From the NCBI RefSeq assembly GCF_000711895.1, contig NZ_JONO01000009.1, positions 62,001 to 126,000 on the forward strand: DNA of 64,000 nucleotides, given 5' to 3'. Below are positions 17,302 to 27,547 of this stretch, piece by piece. Position numbers and translations under genes: made by a program. The notes below the pieces were generated by a model. It saw nothing but the letters and a program-made list of their open reading frames with translations. It was not told where the DNA came from and did not search any database. Source of the stretch: Photorhabdus australis DSM 17609 (GTDB lineage Bacteria > Pseudomonadota > Gammaproteobacteria > Enterobacterales > Enterobacteriaceae). Numbering within the stretch: the first letter of the stretch is position 1; every line of letters begins with the position of its first letter.

Positions 17302-17733
17302 TTATGCGCTGACATGGTTAAGCAATTTCAATTCTTGCTCACTTAGGCACTGGAAAGACTCTTCTACTATACGAATAAGCCTACTCATGAGCTTATCAAT
17401 ACGTGCGTGTGCATCCGGTATTACCACAGCTATAATCTGATAATGATTTTCGTAATACCAATGTTGGGCGTAAACCAAATAATTGTCGCTTTTCCTGTTG
17501 TGTAGCATTACATTTGCCGGCCACGGCTTTTCATTTAGGGGACGAATATGCAATTTCCATATTCCGGACTCCATAGCTTTCATGTTGCGCTCAAAGCGTC
17601 CTTGGCACCCAAGCCAACCGGGTACATCTTCCGCATCACTCAGATATTTAGCTAGCATAGCCGCGTAATCATAAGCGGCTGTGTTGAAAAGCAGATCTTC
17701 TGCCACGCTGACATAGACCATACTTAACCCCAT
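17302..17733 (-). CDS. YafO-like toxin of a putative toxin-antitoxin pair
   Basis: 143 residues. The C-terminal hundred resemble YafO, a ribosome-dependent mRNA interferase: a G-R-F-E start (GRFERNMKAME), KLHIRP, the aligned block RKSDNYLVYAQ (YafO has R-ND-HLVY), then IIAVVIPDAHARIDKLMSRL and a final EESF (YafO: IAILKPEPH...M...AEAF). Its start overlaps the 194-residue gene upstream by ten bases, suggesting translational coupling, as for toxin genes and their antitoxins. It ends just before a strong terminator. The YafO relation is seen by eye and not proven; E. coli YafO is paired with the smaller antitoxin YafN, which I do not see here. Confidence 0.55.
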   Translation of the reverse strand: MGLSMVYVSVAEDLLFNTAAYDYAAMLAKYLSDAEDVPGWLGCQGRFERNMKAMESGIWKLHIRPLNEKPWPANVMLHNRKSDNYLVYAQHWYYENHYQIIAVVIPDAHARIDKLMSRLIRIVEESFQCLSEQELKLLNHVSA

Positions 17734-18308
17734 GCAGGTAACGGGATACCAAGCTTCTTATGCGAGAGATTCACCAATTCTTTATAACTTTCCTCATCAG
17801 CTTTCGGTGTGTACTCACCTGTATTAACTGGCAAGTACTGCTTTAACGTTGCTGCGATACGCAATAAAATATTTCTGTTGTTCGCGAAAGTCCTCAGCGC
17901 TCCCTGAGAATGCGTTTGGAATAGCTTGACGTGCGGCCCCCACGCTGGGGAAGACTCTGCCAGAATATAGCTTAATTTCAGGAGATGAAGTTGACTTGTG
18001 GCGATTTTTGCAGCAGATTCGTAACGTTCAACTACATCACGAATATCTATACCTGGCTCAATCCCATCACGGTCAATAGTTTCAAGTAATTCAATACCTG
18101 CTTGGGTGCTCTCTTTCAAATAGGCAAGTGCCATTTTAGATTCAGATAAATATGACATAACTTCCTGAGCTGTCAGTATCTTTTGCCTTGATCTATCCTG
18201 TACCAGTTGTGTAATCGGAGCGGAAAGATATTCTGGTAGTTTTGCTAACTGATTTGTATCAGGGAGTGGGGTTAGCAACATTACTAACGTCGTCATTCCT
18301 ACTGCCAT
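17724..18308 (-). CDS. Helical protein of unknown family, upstream partner of the YafO-like toxin
   Basis: 194 residues that I do not recognise. The N-terminus (MAVGMTTLVMLLTPLPDTNQ) is mildly hydrophobic. The rest looks mostly helical and soluble, with segments such as LTAQEVMSYLSESKMALAYLKE, VVERYESAAKIATSQLHLLK and NRNILLRIAATLKQYLP. AGGGGG precedes the ATG. A minus-strand promoter is plausible upstream (TATACT about 36 bases before the ATG, with a weak -35 box). Because it overlaps the toxin-like gene and comes first, it is the candidate antitoxin, but no antitoxin domain is visible. It could equally be an unrelated prophage cargo gene. Confidence 0.5.
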   Translation of the reverse strand: MAVGMTTLVMLLTPLPDTNQLAKLPEYLSAPITQLVQDRSRQKILTAQEVMSYLSESKMALAYLKESTQAGIELLETIDRDGIEPGIDIRDVVERYESAAKIATSQLHLLKLSYILAESSPAWGPHVKLFQTHSQGALRTFANNRNILLRIAATLKQYLPVNTGEYTPKADEESYKELVNLSHKKLGIPLPAWG

Positions 18309-18425
18309 GTGAACCCCCTTGTTGGTGTGTAAAATAGCACTAGAAACACAGTATACTCGCTTCCCATGCCGCCGATAAGCTCATCTTTTAATTAATCCGC
18401 CACTTTCTTACGTATCAACATTACA

Positions 18426-18776
18426 TTACTCTGCATACTTGCTTATTAAAGTACAATCAGATTTACTAAGAGAATTTATTTCTGCAACATCAGGAATTGA
18501 GCACGCTAATTTTAAACTTCTCATACCTAATCTTGCGTAATTGTACCCATTTTCCATAACTAACTTATTAGTTAATGAAACTATTTTATCCATGGGTATA
18601 TCTCTTCTCATTGCTTCCTGAGTAGCATAGATTTCTGCTTGATCCTGTATGGCATTTTTAGTGAAAATATTCTCACTCAACTCAGGATAATCATTAAAAA
18701 AATCATCTAAACTCTTACTCTTAGCCGGAAATGCTATAATCATCAAAGATATTGATATAAAAAATAAGTTACGCAT
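18426..18776 (-). CDS. Small exported protein of unknown function (prophage cargo)
   Basis: 116 residues with an N-terminal signal peptide (MRNLFFISISLMIIAFPAKSKS, probable cleavage near residue 20). The mature part has two cysteines (LACSIPD and SDCTLI), which could form a disulfide in the periplasm, and a helical middle (AIQDQAEIYATQEAMRRDIPMDKIV). No domain recognised. It lies between the immunity-like gene and the toxin pair, all on the minus strand, consistent with a lysogenic-conversion cassette. Confidence 0.55.
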   Translation of the reverse strand: MRNLFFISISLMIIAFPAKSKSLDDFFNDYPELSENIFTKNAIQDQAEIYATQEAMRRDIPMDKIVSLTNKLVMENGYNYARLGMRSLKLACSIPDVAEINSLSKSDCTLISKYAE

Positions 18777-18802
18777 AGTGCCCCATTATTTTGATACACA
18801 CG

Positions 18803-19096
18803 TTAAATATCTCTCTGACAGTGCTTACATATTTTAGCTTTTTTCTTTACCAATTCAGCGCAATACGGGCAATCTCTTAACGAATCTTCATTCTCAGTTA
18901 TCACTGAGTCTATTTCCTGCTTTGTTAACGCCCAAGCCATGCAACCTAACCACCCGATAATAGTCCATCCTACTATGATGTTTACAAGAGCGATAAAGTA
19001 AATATGTTTATGCATCCTGCGTGATGCAACATAAGTTGGCGCAAAATATATAAACAAAAAAGCTATTGCAAGAGCAAGGTTTACAAAACCATCCAT
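18803..19096 (-). CDS. Superinfection-immunity-like membrane protein with zinc ribbon
   Basis: 97 residues. Residues 1-62 have two membrane helices and the pattern of the T4 Imm-like superinfection family: FIYFAPTYVASRRMHKH, then IALVNIIVGWTIIGWLGCMAWAL. A short linker leads to a C-terminal zinc ribbon, CPYCAELVKKKAKICKHC (two CxxC pairs), which would face the cytoplasm. Imm-like proteins block DNA injection by related phages. The added ribbon is seen in some bacterial members. The gene follows the exported-protein gene at 19110 by 13 bp. Confidence 0.7.
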   Translation of the reverse strand: MDGFVNLALAIAFLFIYFAPTYVASRRMHKHIYFIALVNIIVGWTIIGWLGCMAWALTKQEIDSVITENEDSLRDCPYCAELVKKKAKICKHCQRDI

Positions 19097-19109
19097 AACT
19101 CAGCCACCT

Positions 19110-19463
19110 TTAATCTTGTAATTTCTTACACGGAAACGAACCGATGATCTTCGGCGCATCCATAGCATTCTGTAACAGTTGGACATTCAGCCACGCCTTG
19201 CCGTTCCGCTTGATAAACTGGAAGCCGTACATGTTGCCGTCACGCGCGGGCATGAGGCCCATGTCTGTTTTAGTGTTGGCATAATCGCCTTGTTCTTTAA
19301 TAAAGGCGATTTTTTGGGATGTGACTTTTTCCCCATTCACTCGAATCATTCCATCGTTATCATTTACAGATATATGATAACCAGAACATTGGAATGCTGC
19401 ATTCGCTGTAGATATTGTTCCCGTAAGAGCAATTATAGTTAATATTAAAGTATTTAATTTCAT
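19110..19463 (-). CDS. Small periplasmic protein of unknown function (prophage cargo)
   Basis: 117 residues with a clear signal peptide (MKLNTLILTIIALTGTISTANA, cleavage after about residue 22). The mature domain has a Cys near each end (FQCSGYHISVND and SFPCKK), likely disulfide-linked, and looks beta-rich (MIRVNGEKVTSQKIAF, MYGFQFIKRNGKAWLNVQLLQ). I do not recognise the family. It starts five bases after the truncated hub gene's stop, so it is the first gene of the inserted cassette. Confidence 0.55.
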   Translation of the reverse strand: MKLNTLILTIIALTGTISTANAAFQCSGYHISVNDNDGMIRVNGEKVTSQKIAFIKEQGDYANTKTDMGLMPARDGNMYGFQFIKRNGKAWLNVQLLQNAMDAPKIIGSFPCKKLQD

Positions 19464-19468
19464 TGCAA

Positions 19469-19915
19469 TTAATTCGTTTTATTGAGATTAGAAGATGACC
19501 ACAAATCAGCCGCCCCACGCGCTTCACACATCATTTGTGTATACGTATCAGTGGGGTTGTCGCGTCCGGTCATCGTAAACCAGATATCTCCGCTGAAGAT
19601 TTCCCCGTAGTTTTGGCCGTCACGTTGCCCGGTGGTTCCCGGTTCCACGTGTCTAACTTTGCCGACTTCACTCTCAGAAACGGTGGGTGTTATGCCGTCG
19701 TAGCCGACAATAATTTTTATCTTCGAAAACTCGCTACTCAGTATGCGATTACTGGTATCTTTTGAGAGATTGTAAATTCTTAACGTCGCCACACGCGGAT
19801 TGCTAATAGTGAACCACTCAATATTAAAGGTTACTTTAAAATCTGACAGAACTATTCCCTTACTCTGATCATCTAACAGCATTAACTCGAAATGACGTAA
19901 CCAATTCTGACTCAT
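19469..19915 (-). pseudogene. Truncated phage baseplate hub gene
   Basis: 148 residues from the ATG at 19915, preceded by GAGGT; an upstream in-frame start would overlap the plug gene. The N-terminal half (MSQNWLRHFELMLLD, FNIEWFTISNPRVATLRIYNLS, EIFSGDIWFTMTGRDNPTDTYTQ) looks like the start of a Gp27-like baseplate hub that is normally 300 residues or more. After DTYTQ the sequence changes character (MMCEARGAADLW) and stops. The cargo genes begin right there and the spike gene, its usual next neighbour, comes only 2.2 kb later. The hub was probably cut by insertion of the cassette. Confidence 0.65.
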
Positions 19916-19919
19916 GTTT

Positions 19920-20225
19920 TTACCTCTGTATAAAATATAAATGACTGGAGAGACCAAGGCTATCTTTCGTGGGATATTCAGCACTGTCGGCATCACTGGC
20001 AATAACTAACATGCCGTTAATACCAATATAAGGATATTGTTCTAATAGGTTCACACCCGGTATGAGTGATGCACCTGTCAATAATTCCACCCCCGATTTA
20101 TCCTGGATATCCATCACCCAACCGGCTATATCCCGGTAAATTAGACGCATCTTGATATCTGTATTTCCCAGTTTAATTGCGAACGTTTGATTATTTGCTG
20201 TAAGTGGAATTTCTGAGACTGGCAT
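19920..20225 (-). CDS. Phage baseplate plug protein (DUF6983-like)
   Basis: 101 residues, beta-rich: LTANNQTFAIKLGNTDIKMRLIYRD, GWVMDIQDKSG, and near the end DSLGLSSHLYFI. Small proteins with this pattern lie between the Dit-like protein and the hub in contractile-phage baseplates. It shares one base with the end of the preceding gene and ends five bases before the hub start. The family assignment is from gene order plus pattern. Confidence 0.68.
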   Translation of the reverse strand: MPVSEIPLTANNQTFAIKLGNTDIKMRLIYRDIAGWVMDIQDKSGVELLTGASLIPGVNLLEQYPYIGINGMLVIASDADSAEYPTKDSLGLSSHLYFIQR

Positions 20226-20809
20226 CAGCTCCCCCCTTTTATGTAGCTTTTAAACGCATCAATAAAAACACCTTTTGCTTGTGACAAAATAGACTCATTG
20301 ACGGGTTGCATGGCCTTGGTACCTGAGTTCTCCACCGCTGACGTGCTCACCCCGGTTTTCATGACTTCTTTTTCAGCAACTTGTACTTTTTGAGTCGATG
20401 TTATAATCACTTCACGCAATGTCAGGGTACATAGCAACACGTTCTCACTATGCCGGTCCGTAGTGACTTCGATCGCTTTAATCAGCATGTTTTCGTAAGT
20501 GCGCTTGCCGGTAATGACATTGAAGGGTTCCCGTAGTTCTTGGAGATCAAGGATTTTTTGATAAGTCTCTTTCGGGCTAAGTCCCATGCTCAAGCCAATC
20601 TTTGACGTATCAATAAAATCCAGTAACGAACCCCCACCCGCAAAACCCAGTTCCATCGCCGTGGCTTTCGCGTCCGTTGCACCGTGCACGGTAATGTTCG
20701 TTGTTTGCTGAACGCTGTGACTTCCGGCAATAGCAGCGCAACATGCTGGTGAAGTCCCTCCAGGATACAACCCCGCATTAGCAACTAAACAGCCCAAAAG
20801 AAGGATCAC
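20225..20809 (-). pseudogene. Hybrid ORF: tape-measure C-terminal piece joined to a Dit-like baseplate protein
   Basis: 194 codons. The first 50 or so (NAGLYPGGTSP, then GSHSVQQTTNITVHGATDAKA) read like the tail end of a tape-measure protein. From GGGSLLDFIDTSKIG on it reads like a Dit-like distal-tail protein (LSPKETYQKILDLQELREPFNVITGKRTYENML, then CTLTLREVIITSTQ). Such genes are normally separate, so a deletion has fused them. The 5' end abuts the integrase remnant on the opposite strand, marking the deletion that removed head, sheath, tube and regulatory genes. The start (GTG at 20809) is nominal. Confidence 0.6.
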
Positions 20810-21380
20810 TCGTCAACGCTTAAATCAACGCTTAAATCTTGATGAATGGCAAAAGATATTTGAAATTGCAGATTCAAATCATCGTTACATGGGGAATGCT
20901 ATGTTGTTGGCAATAGTGACAGGTCAACGCCTGGGTGATATTTCTGAAATGAAATTCAGTGATGTGTGGGATGATTATTTGCATATTACACAAGAAAAAA
21001 CAGGGGTAAGATTAGCCATTCCTCTTTCATTAAGATGTGATGCATTAAATATCTCTCTTAAAGAAGTGATTTCAAGATGCCGAGATCGCGTAGTTAGCCC
21101 ATATCTAATTCACTATTTTCATACAACATCACAATCAAAACGCGGTGAAAAAGTAACACCAAATACATTGACAACAAACTTTAAAAAAGCACGTGATAAA
21201 ACCAACATTAACTGGGGGGAAGGTACGCCAGCCACTTTTCACGAGCAACGCTCACTATCAGAACGTCTATATCGTCAACAAGGAGTTAATACAAAGGATT
21301 TACTAGGACATAAAAGCCAGCAACAAACTGATAGATACCACGATGATCGTGGTAAAGATTGGGTAAAAGTTGTAGTTTAA
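20772..21380 (+). pseudogene. Catalytic half of a lambda-type tyrosine integrase
   Basis: In frame from about 20790 (PKRRITRQRLNQRLNLDEWQ) this matches lambda Int from about residue 174 to its end. The catalytic residues are all present: Arg in TGQRLGDISEM, Lys in EKTGVRLAIP, the HxxR in TFHEQRS, His in LLGHKS and the nucleophile Tyr in DRYHDDRG. The arm-binding and core-binding domains are missing, so it should be inactive for integration. A 12-bp tandem duplication (20814-20837, QRLN twice) lies at the broken end. It converges on icd, as int does in e14-type elements. Confidence 0.85.
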
Positions 21381-21400
21381 TATGCTCAAATTTTATCAGG

Positions 21401-21434
21401 TTTTGATAACTAGTTTTGATAACTTTTTGATAAC
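21401..21434 (+). repeat. Three direct repeats, candidate integrase arm sites
   Basis: TTTTGATAAC occurs at 21401-21410, 21414-21423 and 21425-21434, i.e. spaced 13 and 11 bp, between the integrase remnant and the icd end. A fourth copy is at 12227. Lambda attP carries three adjacent arm sites on its int-proximal P' arm, so number and position fit. Confidence 0.55.
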
Positions 21435-21455
21435 AGTTTCGTCAGTGATAATAAA

Positions 21456-21483
21456 ATAACGGGAACCATTAAGCCCCCGTTAT
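21456..21483. terminator. Terminator between integrase remnant and icd
   Basis: ATAACGGG (21456-21463) pairs with CCCGTTAT (21476-21483) around a 12-nt loop; on the minus strand it is followed by an AT-rich run. It can end icd transcripts 20 bp after the icd stop. Confidence 0.65.
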
Positions 21484-21487
21484 CTAT

Positions 21488-21667
21488 TCAGAAGATCTCA
21501 GATTACATATGCTGGATAATAGCGTCACCAAATTCGCTACATTTCAACAGCTTAGCACCTTCCATCAGACGCTCGAAATCATAAGTCACGGTTTTCGCGG
21601 CAATCGCACCTTCCATACCTTTAACAATCAGATCTGCGGCTTCTGTCCAACCCATATGACGTAACAT
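21488..21667 (-). repeat. Right attachment duplication, inside the intact icd
   Basis: 180 bp identical to 11929-12108 except for two substitutions. It covers the last 55 codons and stop of icd. In phage 21-type integration this copy is the phage-borne end that now completes the functional gene. Confidence 0.92.
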
Positions 21668-22756
21668 CATTTCAGCAGAAAGAATAACGGAACCTGGGTT
21701 CACTTTATCCTGGCCAGCATATTTTGGTGCTGTGCCATGAGTTGCTTCAAACAAAGCACACTCATCACCGATGTTCGCGCCCGGAGCGATACCAATACCA
21801 CCTACCTGAGCAGCCAACGCATCAGAAATATAGTCACCATTTAGGTTCATACAAGCAATAACGTCATATTCAGCAGGACGCAACAGAATCTGTTGCAGGA
21901 AAGCATCTGCAATCACATCTTTGACAATGATCTCTTTACCATTTTTCGGGTTGTTAATTTTTACCCAAGGCCCGCCATCGAGCAATTCACCGCCAAACTC
22001 TTCACGAGCTAGCTGATAACCCCAGTCTTTAAAAGCGCCTTCGGTGAATTTCATAATGTTGCCTTTATGAACCAAAGTTACAGATTCACGGTCATTATCA
22101 ATTGCGTATTCGATAGCCGCACGGACTAGACGTTTAGTACCTTCTTCAGAGCATGGTTTGACACCAATACCACACTGTTGTGGGAAACGGATTTTACTCA
22201 CACCCATTTCATCTTGCAGGAATTTGATTACTTTATCCGCTTCGGCAGAACCCGCTTTCCATTCAATACCTGCATAAATATCTTCAGCGTTTTCACGGAA
22301 GATCACCATATCCGTCAACTCAGGTTGTTTAACTGGGCTTGGTGTTCCCTGGTAGTAACGAACCGGACGAAGGCAAACATACAGATCTAATTGTTGACGC
22401 AATGCTACGTTCAAAGAGCGAATACCACCACCAACCGGTGTCGTCAGAGGGCCTTTGATAGCGACTCGGTATTCACGGATCAGATCCAGCGTTTCATCCG
22501 GCAACCAAACATCTTTGCCATATACATGAGTAGATTTTTCACCCGTGTAGATTTCCATCCAAGAAATTTTACGCTCACCCTGATAGGCTTTCTGAACCGC
22601 TGCATCGACAACTTTCAACATCGCAGGGGTAACATCGACACCTATCCCATCCCCTTCGATATAAGGGATAACCGGGTTATTCGGAACAACCAGTTTACCT
22701 TTAGCGTCGACTGTTATTTTTTTACCTTCCGCCGGAATAACTACTTTGCTTTCCAT
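21503..22756 (-). CDS. icd: NADP-dependent isocitrate dehydrogenase
   Basis: TCA-cycle enzyme converting isocitrate to 2-oxoglutarate with NADPH formation. The 417-residue length matches the E. coli family (416). The start [17 protein letters not shown], the phosphorylation loop [13 protein letters not shown] with Ser114 (the AceK target), [30 protein letters not shown] and [16 protein letters not shown] are all present. The last 55 codons come from the prophage attachment region (nearly identical copy at 11929), so this chimeric gene remains full-length and should be functional. The gene is divergent from rluE. Confidence 0.97.
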   Translation of the reverse strand: MESKVVIPAEGKKITVDAKGKLVVPNNPVIPYIEGDGIGVDVTPAMLKVVDAAVQKAYQGERKISWMEIYTGEKSTHVYGKDVWLPDETLDLIREYRVAIKGPLTTPVGGGIRSLNVALRQQLDLYVCLRPVRYYQGTPSPVKQPELTDMVIFRENAEDIYAGIEWKAGSAEADKVIKFLQDEMGVSKIRFPQQCGIGVKPCSEEGTKRLVRAAIEYAIDNDRESVTLVHKGNIMKFTEGAFKDWGYQLAREEFGGELLDGGPWVKINNPKNGKEIIVKDVIADAFLQQILLRPAEYDVIACMNLNGDYISDALAAQVGGIGIAPGANIGDECALFEATHGTAPKYAGQDKVNPGSVILSAEMMLRHMGWTEAADLIVKGMEGAIAAKTVTYDFERLMEGAKLLKCSEFGDAIIQHM

Positions 22757-22892
22757 TAACCTCTCCTTTCAAGTAAGCGTAATGCCTTGTTAATTTTTTG
22801 TAAGGGACGTGTCAATACTACTTGAATATTCTGCGAACGCCAATCAATAGCAGACTAATGTATAATACCCCTCCCTTTTTGTTCAGTGACCT

Positions 22893-23525
22893 ATGATGAC
22901 AAATTTCCCTGTTAAAAAACACAAACTTGACCAATTCGGCCAAAGAAAAATATCAAATTCTGTCAAAAAACTAACAGGACCTCGACAGGTGCTGATATTC
23001 AACAAACCTTACGATGTCTTACCCCAATTTACCGATGACATGGGCAGAACAACACTGAAAGATTTTATCCCGTTTCCTGATGTTTACGCCGCCGGACGTT
23101 TGGATCGTGACAGTGAAGGATTATTAATTTTGACTAATGACGGTAAACTGCAAGCACAATTAACCCAACCGGGCAAAAAAACTGCCAAAGTTTATTATGT
23201 TCAAATTGAAGGGATTCCAGATGAAGAATCACTCGATAAATTGCGTAAAGGCGTCATCCTAAAAGATGGGCTTACTTTACCCGCAGGTGCCGAATTAGTT
23301 CATGAACCAACCTGGCTCTGGGTTCGTCATCCACCTATTCGTGAACGTAAAAGTATCCCTGTAAGCTGGTTAAAAATAACGCTTTATGAAGGTCGAAACC
23401 GCCAGGTACGCAGAATGACAGCCCATATTGGTTTCCCCACGCTTCGGCTGATTCGCTTTAGTATGGGAACTTTACAATTAGGCGAGATGAAACCCGGTGA
23501 ATGGAAGGAGATCAATGTTGTTTAG
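22893..23525 (+). CDS. rluE: 23S rRNA pseudouridine(2457) synthase RluE
   Basis: RsuA-family pseudouridine synthase modifying U2457 of 23S rRNA. 210 residues. The catalytic motif [19 protein letters not shown] carries the Asp, [12 protein letters not shown] begins the core, and [24 protein letters not shown] is the C-terminal family motif. Like RluE elsewhere it lacks an S4 domain. It overlaps nudJ by 11 bases, and the two start a cluster with mnmA, hflD and purB in the usual enterobacterial order. Confidence 0.93.
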   Translation: MMTNFPVKKHKLDQFGQRKISNSVKKLTGPRQVLIFNKPYDVLPQFTDDMGRTTLKDFIPFPDVYAAGRLDRDSEGLLILTNDGKLQAQLTQPGKKTAKVYYVQIEGIPDEESLDKLRKGVILKDGLTLPAGAELVHEPTWLWVRHPPIRERKSIPVSWLKITLYEGRNRQVRRMTAHIGFPTLRLIRFSMGTLQLGEMKPGEWKEINVV

Positions 23526-23967
23526 CCCTCATGTCACAGTTGCCTGTGTCGTCCATGCTCAGAATAAATTTCTGGTAGTTGAAGAGACAATTAATGGAAA
23601 AGCATTATGGAACCAACCGGCTGGTCATCTTGAAGCTGATGAAACGCTATTACAGGCAGCAGAACGTGAATTATGGGAAGAAGCCGGCATCCGGGCTAAG
23701 CCACAAGCGTTGCTGAAAATTCATCAGTGGGTTGCACCAGACAACACACCATTCATCCGTTTTTTATTTCTGGTTGAAATAGAACAACAAATAGCAACCA
23801 ATCCACAAGACACTGATATTGACTGCTGTCACTGGGTTACGGCAGAACAAATACTAAACAGCCCCCGTCTTCGTTCTCCTCTTGTTGCAGAAAGTATCCG
23901 CTGTTATCTGCAAAACAAAAAACATCCCCTTACGATACTGGATAACTATGCCACTGCGTTCAATTAA
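23515..23967 (+). CDS. nudJ: Nudix phosphatase NudJ (HMP-PP / thiamine-PP hydrolase)
   Basis: Nudix hydrolase acting on nucleoside tri- and diphosphates and on HMP-pyrophosphate. The start at 23515 ([14 protein letters not shown]) is preceded by AAGGAG and matches the family start, although an in-frame ATG lies six codons earlier. The Nudix box runs from [20 protein letters not shown] to AG (about 37-58). The C-terminal [14 protein letters not shown] is characteristic of NudJ. 150 residues, close to E. coli NudJ (153). It overlaps rluE, so the two are co-translated. Confidence 0.93.
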   Translation: MLFSPHVTVACVVHAQNKFLVVEETINGKALWNQPAGHLEADETLLQAAERELWEEAGIRAKPQALLKIHQWVAPDNTPFIRFLFLVEIEQQIATNPQDTDIDCCHWVTAEQILNSPRLRSPLVAESIRCYLQNKKHPLTILDNYATAFN

Positions 23968-24051
23968 CAGTAAAACAGTCATGTGTTTGATGCGCCCTTG
24001 CTTGCAACGTGTTAAAGTACGACGCTTGTTTTTTTCTCCAGTGAGATTCCC

Positions 24052-25155
24052 ATGTCAGATAACAGCCAGAAAAAAGTCATTGTCGGCATGTCCGGCGGTG
24101 TAGATTCCTCCGTTTCCGCATACCTACTACAACAACAAGGTTATCAAGTGGCTGGCTTGTTCATGAAGAATTGGGAAGAGGATGATAATGAGGAATACTG
24201 TTCAGCAGCAACTGATCTGGCTGATGCTCAATCTGTTTGCGACAAACTGGGCATTGAACTTCATACCGTCAATTTTGCTGCTGAATATTGGGATAATGTC
24301 TTTGAGCATTTCCTTTCTGAATATAAAGCGGGCAGAACCCCTAACCCAGATATTCTGTGCAACAAAGAAATTAAGTTTAAAGCGTTTCTGGAATTTGCTG
24401 CTGAAGATTTAGGGGCAGATTATATCGCTACAGGTCATTACGTCCGCCGCAAGGATATTAACGGAAAAAGCCAGTTACTGCGTGGACTCGATAATAATAA
24501 AGACCAAAGCTACTTCTTATATACCTTGAGCCACCAACAAATCGCTCAAAGCCTGTTTCCTGTCGGTGAACTGGAAAAGCCGGACGTTCGCCGCATTGCT
24601 GAAAAAATCGGTTTGGTGACTGCAAAGAAAAAAGATTCCACAGGTATCTGTTTTATTGGTGAACGCAAGTTTCGTGATTTCCTTGGCCGTTATTTACCAG
24701 CCAAACCTGGCCCAATTGTTTCTGTGGATGGAAAAAATCTCGGTGAACATCAAGGGCTAATGTACCATACACTGGGTCAGCGTAAAGGTCTGGGAATCGG
24801 TGGTACAAAGGACGGCACCGAAGAACCGTGGTTTGTAATAGATAAAGATATTCAGAATAATATTCTGATAGTAGCGCAGGGGCATGAACATCCTCGCCTG
24901 ATGTCTACCGGTCTTATTGCCCAACAGCTTCACTGGGTAGACAAACAACCATTAACTGAAAAAATCCATTGTGTGGTCAAAACACGCTATCGTCAGCAAG
25001 ACATTCCTTGCACGGTTACACCAATAAACGAAGATAAAATAGAAGTACGTTTTGCTAACCCTGTCGCCGCAGTCACACCCGGCCAATCAGCTGTCTTTTA
25101 TCAGGGTGAAATCTGTCTTGGTGGTGGCGTGATTGAACAACGTTTACAGGAGTAA
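24052..25155 (+). CDS. mnmA: tRNA-specific 2-thiouridylase MnmA
   Basis: Installs sulfur at U34 of tRNAs for Lys, Glu and Gln. 367 residues. The PP-loop [15 protein letters not shown] (residues 13-27) binds ATP. The catalytic cysteines are in [12 protein letters not shown] and [12 protein letters not shown]. The C-terminal region includes [13 protein letters not shown] and [15 protein letters not shown]. The stop is followed two bases later by the GTG start of hflD, so the two are coupled. Confidence 0.96.
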   Translation: MSDNSQKKVIVGMSGGVDSSVSAYLLQQQGYQVAGLFMKNWEEDDNEEYCSAATDLADAQSVCDKLGIELHTVNFAAEYWDNVFEHFLSEYKAGRTPNPDILCNKEIKFKAFLEFAAEDLGADYIATGHYVRRKDINGKSQLLRGLDNNKDQSYFLYTLSHQQIAQSLFPVGELEKPDVRRIAEKIGLVTAKKKDSTGICFIGERKFRDFLGRYLPAKPGPIVSVDGKNLGEHQGLMYHTLGQRKGLGIGGTKDGTEEPWFVIDKDIQNNILIVAQGHEHPRLMSTGLIAQQLHWVDKQPLTEKIHCVVKTRYRQQDIPCTVTPINEDKIEVRFANPVAAVTPGQSAVFYQGEICLGGGVIEQRLQE

Positions 25156-25157
25156 TT

Positions 25158-27298
<2,141 letters not shown>

Positions 27299-27314
27299 AA
27301 CTGATTAATATTTC

Positions 27315-27343
27315 ACAGGTGGATAAAATCTCCACCTGTTTTC
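27315..27343 (+). terminator. Intrinsic terminator of purB
   Basis: ACAGGTGGA (27315-27323) pairs with TCCACCTGT (27331-27339) around a 7-nt loop, followed by TTTTC. It lies just beyond the ERIC copy. The rest of the gap to phoP at 27548 holds a TATAAT at 27483-27488 as the likely phoP -10 box, without a clear -35 or PhoP box. Confidence 0.85.
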
Positions 27344-27547
27344 CTCATTTATATAAACCAATCCCAAACACACATTAAAGTTATATTCTATATTTCCACC
27401 TGGCGACTTGCTGTTACATATCCATGTATCTAACATGTTTATCGAAGTCCATTGTATTGAATTTTTTGCTGGCAATTTTGTCTATAATAGCAGTCTTAAT
27501 AAACTGATTATCGTATATTGCTTGCTGGAGTTTAGAAGGAATATTCC

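Noticed and set aside
12319..20809. A tailocin (phage-tail bacteriocin) locus
   Set aside because: Only baseplate, spike and fibre genes remain. Sheath, tube, most of the tape measure and lysis genes are absent and the hub is truncated, so no complete tail can be built from this locus.
27400..27547. PhoP box upstream of phoP (autoregulation)
   Set aside because: One TGTTTA is present, but no second half-site at 11-bp spacing could be found. TATAAT alone is not evidence for autoregulation.
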